From assembly GCF_031085295.1 (NCBI RefSeq), contig NZ_JAVFWO010000001.1, positions 396,400 through 460,399 on the forward strand: a stretch of DNA of 64,000 nucleotides, read 5' to 3'. A program made the position numbers and the translations under genes. The stretch is from Microbacterium psychrotolerans. GTDB lineage: Bacteria > Actinomycetota > Actinomycetes > Actinomycetales > Microbacteriaceae. The notes beneath the pieces were generated by a model that ran no database searches, was not told the DNA's origin, and saw only the letters and a list, made by a program, of their open reading frames with translations. This document shows positions 54,001-61,248 of the stretch, one piece after another; the stretch's first letter is position 1; the number at the start of each line of letters is the position of its first letter.

Positions 54001-54138
54001 GTCGTGGAGGTCGACCTCGGTGGTGGGCACACCCTGGTACATGAAGGCCAGCGTCGTGAGCGTGACGGCAGCGGCCGTGACCGCACCCGCCGATGCGAGG
54101 GCACGCGGACGCGCGCGCAACCATGCGGAAGACCTCAT
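48070..54138 (-). CDS. Giant exported multi-domain protein, copy B (paralogue of copy A)
   Basis: The 2022-residue product has the same layout as copy A: N-terminal membrane or signal helix, beta-propeller-like region, acidic spacer, about eleven cadherin/Ig-like repeats, five fibronectin III domains and a four-cysteine C-terminal domain. The first 90 residues and most Ig-like repeats are nearly identical to copy A. Residues of about 90-280 and above all the last 330 (fibronectin domains 3-5 and the tip, here PGCDSASCSYFVFNVENW against PGCSTAQCAYFLVHTENF) differ strongly. It has its own upstream region and so is probably transcribed separately or ahead of copy A. The tip may decide what each fibre binds. 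Confidence 0.93.
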   Translation of the reverse strand: MRSSAWLRARPRALASAGAVTAAAVTLTTLAFMYQGVPTTEVDLHDGGVWVTKQSSLMVGHFNHESQVLDGGLRTTSDDYDILQSGGTVLLVDNGGSTVSVIDPGMVALAGAASIPGDAEVALAASTVAILDRASGDLWVLPAESAGTFQIEGVDPVVNVGKGADVAVGVDGVVHAVSSDTAELVTVRLAADDTPEEPIRSGLPGLDDKAELSVTAVGDKPVVLDAATGTVVADGRATVVEGGRNAVLQQPSAATDAVSLSTASTFVRVPFDGSELTTVKAGGEGAPAEPVWLDGCGYAAWTGSGRFVRDCAGDGDDLAVEIDGIEPTSLLKFRVNRDVVVLNDIVGGATWMAVEDLQRVDNWDEITPPEGETEDDEQTTEETTETVLPERSEINTPPDANDDDLGVRPGRTTILPLLDNDSDPDGDVLTTRVLDGGPSVGEVQSIDNGRALQIAVPEDASGTASFSYEVSDGRGGTDTAKVSLAVHGWDVNAPPTQKRVTTVAVEAGGTITYNVLPDWIDPDGDDVFLSSVAPAQGDEADFTSDGRITYRAVGGTQGRKDVEISVSDGSDATAGTVRFDVRPVGSIDPVTNADYVAVRAGQTATVSPLANDVGAGREPLRLARVDPVAGADTVPDYANKTFTFRSATPGTYYVQYLVAAGAAGIPGIVRVDVIPEGETDLPPVAVRDVALLPSGGEVLVNVLTNDSDPSGGILVVQSVTVEPNSGIAVAVLNHETLRISDQAALSEQVRVSYRISNGSQSAEGDVIVIPIPAPAQLRPPVANDDQVVVRAGDVVTIPVLENDYHPNGDAIHVAPDLVPPLIEPEDGEVFVSQDTVRFRASEKPGTVYATYEVVDSTGQKDAGYITIQVLPVNAETNAAPRPRDLTARVLGGSRVRIAVPLDGIDADGDSVELVGLASSPGKGRVVETGPDYLVYEAFDDTAGVDAFTYRVRDRLGAEATASIRVGVAPAEGVNQAPYAVKDSVLMRPGRSVAVPVLANDSDPDGDRFGIVEDGIILPSGTAVKAEVEGNRVVVTSPSEPIETSLQYTIRDARGAEAKAVLQITVAEDVPLQKPVARDDYVRAADVEDGVVDLEVLANDEDPDGTVDDLELKVADADSRVLADGKVRVTLGDADRLATYTITDRDGNAASAFIHIPALSSLPPTLVSTEPIEVKSGETIELPLSDHVRSAGGGKVIITEAAKVTAAHADGSSLIKDQATLVYTSAAGYFGPDAITFEVTDGTGPDDPEGRKATLTLAITVLPPENQQPTFVNGQMDVAPGEDATSLDLGGLTTDPDPEDADRLEFAIVGGSPEGMTASIEGDELRVSAAAETKKGTAATIRLRIDDGTTEPIEGVVNVRVIASTRELPTANDDIVPEAHQGKTVTVPVLSNDVSPFPDKPLKVTTAILETGQGDVKVSGDEVAVTPDAKFFGTMVVRYRVQDATGDPDREVEGRIRLTVQGKPDAPGTPTVSSVQDRTVVLSWTPPANNGAEIERYLVSSIAGDYEKECLATTCTLDGLTNNVKYNFTVVAENRVGPSDPSAPSEEARPDARPDTPAAPTLAFGDKSLAVTWVTPTTPGSPVQKYTLEISPAPPSGIGQKTEVTGNSLTWDGLQNGVAYQVRVQAHNLAPEPSSWSPWSVSEIPARAPEAPAAPSVNRLDPVGDQAQLEVVWGAPVDNGDAISGYELQVMQGSSVVRTVTGIPGSQLRQALNVTTSTSDYAFRVRASNKAGWSAWGAASAPRRAFGVPGTPTGVSLSTPNNNSAVLVAYGAAPGNGATAAEVKYEYSLNGGNWAAMPANNTIGSLSNGTTYTIRVRAYTSMDGVRYTGEPSAQSNGAVPYGPVRAPNVSASASGTSITFNWSPPAANGRDIVKMEIAIEGVSGWHPVSLSGSETHGFGYSANRTIQARVTDAAGQVSSVASASATTVAPPQPRAWTSRGSSAAGMPGCDSASCSYFVFNVENWVAGTYTLSCNDAEGRWSSNSYYVGANDSVQLSCYSGYAGAKWVSYSGPGGSGDAASTAW

Positions 54139-54312
54139 CGAACCTCGGCCTCCTGCGGGGTGTCGTGTCTCTACGCGGCGTCGAGACCGGATGTGGGGCG
54201 TCCGGACCTCACCGAAGACGTGTGGGGGATCGGTTCAGCCTAACCCGGCCCCTCCGTGCGATGAGACGGGTAGTGCCAACAGCGGGAATCGTATCCACCC
54301 GGCTGGAGACGA

Positions 54313-54336
54313 TCGATGGGGACAAACACCCATCGA
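54313..54336. promoter_or_regulatory. 8-bp perfect inverted repeat upstream of giant gene B
   Basis: TCGATGGG (54313-54320) and CCCATCGA (54329-54336) flank the spacer GACAAACA. The whole core equals that upstream of copy A. TAGGCT on the minus strand (54242 to 54237) lies 99 bases before the start codon. It is only 29 bases after the UvrA-like gene's stop, so a terminator role is an alternative. Confidence 0.6.
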
Positions 54337-54364
54337 CCGCTCCGGCTGCCGCTCTCTCGGCGCG

Positions 54365-56740
<2,376 letters not shown>

Positions 56741-56953
56741 GCCCACAGTCTGCCCGGCGATGCGGACACCGCGCTTCCTGAATCCTGCTCGATCCTGGTT
56801 CTGCCCCGGTCCCGTTCCCGGGTCTGGGGCGCACCGCGAACGTTCGGGGCGCGCGGCGTGCGCCCCGACCGCACGGCGTGCGCCCCAAACCCGGAGACCC
56901 GAGGACGGAAGCCGCGGCCCAGGCGGCCGACGGCATGGCCCGCGTGCGACGGG

Positions 56954-59194
56954 TCAGGCGGCGTCGGCGGCGGGCTCGATCGCGAAGTTGTCGCGGAAGA
57001 CGCAGGCCGGGTCGTACTCCGCCTTGATCATCCGCAGCCGGGCCAGCGTCGCGGGCGGGAAGGCCTCGGCGATCCGCTCCGGCCGCTCGGAGGAGTCGAA
57101 GCTCAGGTACATGCCGTCGACGTGCGCGGCGAGCGTCCGCCACTGAGCGTCGAGCCGGTCCGGATGCGATCCGAGCGCCGCCACCGAGAAGTTCGCCGAG
57201 CGGTGCGCGTAGGCGGTCGCGTCCTCGGCGACGTCGGCCACGGCGCCGCCGACCGCGCGCAGCTGGAAGAACGGCACGGCGCCGGATTCCAGCATCCGTG
57301 CCGCCGCCGCGGCGAAGGCGGGCGTGACGTGCTCGATGAGGCCCGACCTCGAGTGCGGCTCACCGGCGCCGTGCTGCGGGCCGAGGTCGGCGTTCGCCAT
57401 GATCTGCGCGTACGTCGTCAGCTGCACCGACTGCTGCACGAGCGGCGCGAGCTCGGCGAACGGCTGGAGGCGGGCGATGATCGTGTCGGGATCGTCGGAG
57501 TCGACGACGCCGTACAGCTGCACCACCTGCGGCTGTCCCGGGCGCGGGCCGCCGGTCAGCAGGAACAGCGTGAGATCGCGCGGCGACGACTCCACGATGC
57601 GGCCGTAGCCCTCGAGGAACGCCGCGACGTCGTCGACCTGGAACGCGAGCTGCGCGTAGCCGACCTGACCGACCTCGTCGACCTCGAACTCGAAGGCGGT
57701 GACGACGCCGACATTCGCGCCGGCGCCCCGGATTGCCCAGAACAGGTCGGGGTGGGTCGAGGCGTCGGTCCGCACGATCGATCCGTCGGCGAGCACCACC
57801 TCGACTGCGCGCAGGTGGTCGATGGTGAGACCGTGCTCGCGTGCGAGCAGGCCGATGCCGCCCGCGGTGGCCAGGCCGCCGACGCCCACGCCGCCGTAGT
57901 CGCCGGAGGTCAGCGCCCAGCCGTGCTCGCCCAGGACGGCGGCGACCTGCGCCCATCGCGCGCCGGGTCCGATGCGCACCAGACGCCGCTCGGCGTCGAG
58001 CACCTCGATCTCGTCGAGCCGCCGCAGGTCGATGACGATGCCGCCGTCGTTGGTGCTGCGGCCGCTGATGCCGTGGCCGCCGCTGCGCACCGAGAGTGGC
58101 AGCTCGGGATGCCGCCGTGCGAACGCGATCGCCTGCCCGACCTGCTGCGCCGAGTCCGGCTGCAGCACGAGGCCCGGCGCGCCGCCGCGCATGTAGGTCG
58201 CGCGCACGTCGCCGTAGTCGAAGTCGCCGGGCTCGATCGCTCGCAGGCCCGCCGGAACCTCGTCGTACGCGATGCCGTCGCGGCGGGCGGCGAGCGCCGC
58301 CGTCGACCTCATCGGCGCCGCCGCGACACCGCGGGTGCCGCGTTCGGCCGCGACGAGCGCGCGGACCGCGGGGGCCACGTCCTCTCCGAAGCGCTGCAGC
58401 AGGTTCGGGTCGTCGCCGGCGAGGATGAAGGTGCCGACGCCGTCCTCGATCGCGAGGCGCGCAAGGCGCTCGGCGAACTCCCGGGGGTCGGCGGCGAGCT
58501 GGCCGACGTTCAGCAGCCGCCGGATCTCGCGCGGATCGCGGCCGACGGACTCCGCCGCTTCGTCGATGGCAGCGTTGCCCTTCGCCAGGTCGCCGGGCTG
58601 CATGTAGCCGAGCGACGGCAGCCAGCCGTCGCCCTTGCGGCCGGTGAGCGACAGCATGCGCGGCTTGTACGCCCCGATGTGGATCGGGATGTCGTGCGCG
58701 GGTCGCGGGCCGCGCTTCGCGCCGTGCACCCGGTGGTACCGGCCGTCGGTGAAGACGCCGCCTCTCTCGTCGGTGCGCCAGAGCGCCCGGATGACGTCGA
58801 TCGCCTCTTCGAGGGCCGTCACGGCCTGGCCGGGGGTGAGGCGCGTGCCGCCCATGGCCTCGATGGCGTCCCAGAACCCGCCGGCACCGAGCGCCAGGTC
58901 GAAGCGCCCGCCGGAGAGGAGATCGATGCTCGCCGCCGACCGGGCGACGACCGCCGGCGGGCGCAGCGGCACGTTGAGCACGTTCGGCGCGATCCGGATG
59001 GAGTCGGTGCGCGCCGCCACGAACGACATGAGCGTCCACGTGTCGAGGAACGCCGGCTGGTACGGGTGATCCTGGAAGGTGACGAGGTCGAGCCCGGATG
59101 CCTCGGCCACCTGCGACAGCAGCACCGGAGCCTCGGGGGTCGCAGCCGCGGGCGTGATGAACGCGCCGAATTCGAGCGAGTGTCCGTAGTCCAT
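56954..59194 (-). CDS. Fusion of LLM-class flavin oxidoreductase and BBE-type FAD-linked oxidase
   Basis: The 746-residue protein joins two flavin enzymes. Residues 1-295 are a luciferase-like monooxygenase fold (FQDHPYQPAFLDTWTLMSF, LGAGGFWDAIEAMGG, IGAYKPRMLSLTGRKGDGW), which uses FMN or F420. Residues of about 330-746 are an FAD-binding oxidase of the berberine-bridge type, with SVRSGGHGISGRS holding the His for covalent FAD, YGGVGVGGLATAGGIGLL, and the C-terminal YDPACVFRDNFAI. No Cys is seen for a second FAD bond. GAAAGGA lies before the ATG. The TetR gene ends ten bases upstream, so the regulator and enzyme form an operon. The substrate is unknown. Confidence 0.88.
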   Translation of the reverse strand: MDYGHSLEFGAFITPAAATPEAPVLLSQVAEASGLDLVTFQDHPYQPAFLDTWTLMSFVAARTDSIRIAPNVLNVPLRPPAVVARSAASIDLLSGGRFDLALGAGGFWDAIEAMGGTRLTPGQAVTALEEAIDVIRALWRTDERGGVFTDGRYHRVHGAKRGPRPAHDIPIHIGAYKPRMLSLTGRKGDGWLPSLGYMQPGDLAKGNAAIDEAAESVGRDPREIRRLLNVGQLAADPREFAERLARLAIEDGVGTFILAGDDPNLLQRFGEDVAPAVRALVAAERGTRGVAAAPMRSTAALAARRDGIAYDEVPAGLRAIEPGDFDYGDVRATYMRGGAPGLVLQPDSAQQVGQAIAFARRHPELPLSVRSGGHGISGRSTNDGGIVIDLRRLDEIEVLDAERRLVRIGPGARWAQVAAVLGEHGWALTSGDYGGVGVGGLATAGGIGLLAREHGLTIDHLRAVEVVLADGSIVRTDASTHPDLFWAIRGAGANVGVVTAFEFEVDEVGQVGYAQLAFQVDDVAAFLEGYGRIVESSPRDLTLFLLTGGPRPGQPQVVQLYGVVDSDDPDTIIARLQPFAELAPLVQQSVQLTTYAQIMANADLGPQHGAGEPHSRSGLIEHVTPAFAAAAARMLESGAVPFFQLRAVGGAVADVAEDATAYAHRSANFSVAALGSHPDRLDAQWRTLAAHVDGMYLSFDSSERPERIAEAFPPATLARLRMIKAEYDPACVFRDNFAIEPAADAA

Positions 59195-59203
59195 GGGGTC
59201 CTT

Positions 59204-59812
59204 TCAGCCGATGGCCGCGCTGCGGCGCATCGGCGCGGGCGTTGTCGCGGCCGGTGAGTCGGGGGTTCCCGGGCGCATACCCGAGACCAGGATGTCGAGC
59301 AGCAGGTCGCGATCGGCAGGAGCGCCCAGACGCACGGCGTGCTCGACCCCGCAGATCAGGCGCTGCAGCTGGGCGACCGAGAGGTCGTCGCGCACCACAC
59401 CGTCCCGCTGCGCGCGGGAGAGCACCGCGTCGTAACCGGCGAAGACCTTTCCTCGTGCGACGGAGCACTCGTCGTGCAGGTCGGGATCGGTGAGGGCGAG
59501 GTCCGTGAGCACGGTCTCGAGGCCACCGTCCTGGAGTTGCAGGACGACCGCGTCTTCGAGGAATCCCCGGAACGCGGCGTGCGCATCGGGCTCGGCGATC
59601 GCGCGGTCGGCGGCGGCGCCCAGCCGCACGAGGGTTTCGACGCTGAGGGCCTCGATCAGCGCCCGGACTGTCGGGAAGTGGCGGTAGACGGTGCCGATGC
59701 CGACGCCGGCATCGCGGGCGATGTCGTTGAGGCGCAGGGAGCGCGCGTCGTGGCGGCGCGCGACCTCGATGATGCGCTCACGGCTGCGAACGGCATCGGC
59801 TCGGGGGCTCAT
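59204..59812 (-). CDS. TetR-family transcriptional regulator
   Basis: The 202-residue protein has an N-terminal helix-turn-helix (LRLNDIARDAGVGIGTVYRHFPTVRALIEAL) and a C-terminal ligand-binding domain ending in a low-complexity Pro/Ala tail. It is probably an autorepressor that controls the LLM-FAD fusion encoded ten bases downstream, released by a small molecule. A perfect inverted repeat, CGGATA-GAG-TATCCG, sits 22 bases before the ATG. The start at 59812 is one choice; a GTG five codons earlier (59827) would fall nearly on the operator. Confidence 0.9.
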   Translation of the reverse strand: MSPRADAVRSRERIIEVARRHDARSLRLNDIARDAGVGIGTVYRHFPTVRALIEALSVETLVRLGAAADRAIAEPDAHAAFRGFLEDAVVLQLQDGGLETVLTDLALTDPDLHDECSVARGKVFAGYDAVLSRAQRDGVVRDDLSVAQLQRLICGVEHAVRLGAPADRDLLLDILVSGMRPGTPDSPAATTPAPMRRSAAIG

Positions 59813-59833
59813 GCCTCCAGCGTACACCCGAAA

Positions 59834-59848
59834 CGGATAGAGTATCCG
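59834..59848. promoter_or_regulatory. Likely TetR operator
   Basis: CGGATA (59834-59839) and TATCCG (59843-59848) are perfect inverse copies around GAG, between the glycosylase stop and the TetR start. Size, symmetry and place fit an autoregulatory TetR operator overlapping the promoter. TATCCG or TAGAGT nearby could serve as -10. Confidence 0.6.
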
Positions 59849-59851
59849 CTT

Positions 59852-60427
59852 CTAGGTCAACACCCGCCAGCAGCCATGGACGTGGTCGTCGACCATGCCC
59901 GCCGACTGCATCAGCGCGTACATCGTCGTCGGGCCGACGAAGCGGAATCCGCGCTTGCGCAGGGCCTTGCTCAGAGCGTCCGACGCGGGGGTGGTGGCGG
60001 GCACCTCGGCGAACGTCGCCGGGCGACGGTGGGATGCCGGCGCGAACGACCACATGAACGCGTCGAGCTCACCCGGTTCGAGGTCGAGCACGAGCCGTGC
60101 GTTGGAGATCGTCGCCTCGATCTTGGCGCGATTGCGGATGATGCCGGCATCCGTCATCAGTCGCGCGACGTCGTCGTCGCCGAACGCCGCCACGACCTCG
60201 GGTTCGAAGCCGGCGAACACCTCGCGGAACCGCGGACGCTTGCGCAGGATCGTGATCCACGAGAGGCCGGCCTGGAAGCCCTCGAGGCTCATCTTCTCGA
60301 ACAGCGCCCGGTCGCCGTGCAGCGGCACGCCCCACTCCTCGTCGTGGTAGCGGGCGTACTCGAGGTCGTCACCGACCCACGCGCAGCGCGCGCGGCCGTC
60401 GGCTCCGAGGCGGACGTCGATGCTCAC
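59852..60427 (-). CDS. tag: DNA-3-methyladenine glycosylase I
   Basis: The 191-residue base-excision repair enzyme removes 3-methyladenine from alkylated DNA. The family signature is clear: RCAWVGDDLEYARYHDEEWG with the zinc Cys and His, FEKMSLEGFQAGLSW with the base-recognition Glu, and near the end FVGPTTMYALMQSAGMVDDH followed by HGCW with the remaining zinc ligands. Length is normal. The GTG at 60427 has no ribosome binding site, but TAGTCT on the minus strand ends six bases upstream, fitting a leaderless message. Confidence 0.95.
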   Translation of the reverse strand: MSIDVRLGADGRARCAWVGDDLEYARYHDEEWGVPLHGDRALFEKMSLEGFQAGLSWITILRKRPRFREVFAGFEPEVVAAFGDDDVARLMTDAGIIRNRAKIEATISNARLVLDLEPGELDAFMWSFAPASHRRPATFAEVPATTPASDALSKALRKRGFRFVGPTTMYALMQSAGMVDDHVHGCWRVLT

Positions 60428-60433
60428 CCGGTC

Positions 60434-60439
60434 AGACTA
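60434..60439 (-). promoter_or_regulatory. Candidate -10 (TAGTCT) of the glycosylase gene
   Basis: On the minus strand TAGTCT (60439 to 60434) ends six bases before the GTG at 60427, the same leaderless spacing seen at several other genes here. Confidence 0.4.
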
Positions 60440-60595
60440 TGCGCGGGCACCGACGCTCGGCCGGCGGCGGTGCGGGCGCGCGACGGCATCCCTCAACCTT
60501 CATGTGGAGGTCGCACCTTCGGTCGCCGGATGCCTCCCCCGTCGCTTACCGTGGAATGTCGGGCCTCTGGCGGCCCGCGCTGGGAGGAAAACGCC

Positions 60596-61000
60596 ATGAA
60601 GATCGTCGCTTCGTCGGACTGGCGGGACGCCATCCCCTTCGACACTCTGGTGCTGGTCGCCGACATCGTCCCCGGTGAGCCGACGCGCTGCTTCACGTGC
60701 GGTGCGGACTCCGAGCCGCGGGAGCGCACCGAGCTCTGGGCATACAAGCACCGGCACCCGAAGAACCACGACGGCTACGTGCGGTTCTACTGCGCCGAGC
60801 ACCGCCCGGCGATCCAGCGGCCGCCAGCTGCGGCATCGGTCGCCCCGGCGCGAGGCACCGGGCGGCCCGCGTCGCGCCCTGCGGCCGAGCGCCGCGTCTC
60901 GAAGCCGACGATCCCCGACCGCGTGCGTGCGATGTGCCCGAACTGCTTCGTCGAGGTGTCGGCGACCGGCGAGTGCGGCATGTGCGGCTGGGCCGCCTGA
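60596..61000 (+). CDS. Small zinc-ribbon protein of unknown function
   Basis: The 134-residue protein has two cysteine clusters that should bind zinc: C32-FT-C35 with a later YCAEH, and CPNC with CGMCGW at the very end. The middle (about 75-110) is Ala/Arg/Pro-rich and probably flexible. GGGAGG six bases before the ATG is the best ribosome binding site in this area. I do not recognise a named family; it could be an RNA- or protein-binding factor. Divergent from the glycosylase, followed by a strong hairpin. Confidence 0.75.
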   Translation: MKIVASSDWRDAIPFDTLVLVADIVPGEPTRCFTCGADSEPRERTELWAYKHRHPKNHDGYVRFYCAEHRPAIQRPPAAASVAPARGTGRPASRPAAERRVSKPTIPDRVRAMCPNCFVEVSATGECGMCGWAA

Positions 61001-61068
61001 CCCGGCGACCGCACCGCCCGCACAGACGCACCGACTTCACGCCGGCGACCCCTCGGCGAAAAGAAGGA

Positions 61069-61097
61069 GGGGACCGCGTACCCGATTCGCGGTCCCC
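61069..61097 (+). terminator. Terminator hairpin after the zinc-ribbon gene
   Basis: GGGGACCGCG (61069-61078) pairs with CGCGGTCCCC (61088-61097), a perfect 10-bp stem with a nine-base loop, about 70 bases after the stop. It is followed by TGTGAAAACGTT, without a real T run. Confidence 0.6.
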
Positions 61098-61161
61098 TGT
61101 GAAAACGTTCCTCCGCCGCGCGCGAAGCCCGATGCGCGGACGACTCGGAAGCTGCCTTCAC

Positions 61162-61200
61162 AAGGGATATGTCCGGAGCCCCCCGATTCCGGACACCCTT
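61162..61200. terminator. Hairpin downstream of the acyl-CoA oxidase gene
   Basis: TGTCCGGA (61170-61177) and TCCGGACA (61188-61195) pair perfectly around a ten-base loop. Outside a three-base bulge, AAGGG (61162-61166) pairs with CCCTT (61196-61200). It lies about 50 bases after the oxidase stop on the minus strand and can end transcripts from both sides. Confidence 0.55.
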
Positions 61201-61248
61201 CCGAGCATCGTTACCGTTCCGTGACCTTCGGGCACGGCGATACTTCCG

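Larger units (their letters stand above)
41700..54336 (-). repeat. Tandem duplication of a 6.3-kb unit (giant gene plus its upstream region)
   Basis: Copy A (41700-47768) and copy B (48070-54138) have the same length and a constant offset of 6370 bases at start and stop. Both upstream regions share a palindrome (47945-47968 and 54313-54336) and a TAGGCT hexamer exactly 99 bases before the start codon. Long blocks are identical at base level (for example around 45301-45360 and 51671-51730), while others differ clearly. Confidence 0.95.

Noticed and set aside
30881..54138. Type VII secretion locus
   Set aside because: FHA, kinase and RDD-like parts suggested it, but no FtsK/SpoIIIE-type EccC ATPase, WXG100 substrate, EccD or mycosin gene is present.
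41700..54138. Assembly artefact (one gene assembled twice)
   Set aside because: The copies differ by many substitutions and small indels, above all at the C-terminus, and have different flanks.
50677..54243. Long plus-strand frames opposite the giant genes (also 41811-45017, 45333-47444)
   Set aside because: They recur at matching places opposite both copies because the coding strands are similar; composition is Arg/Val/Gly-rich with no domain, signal or ribosome binding site.
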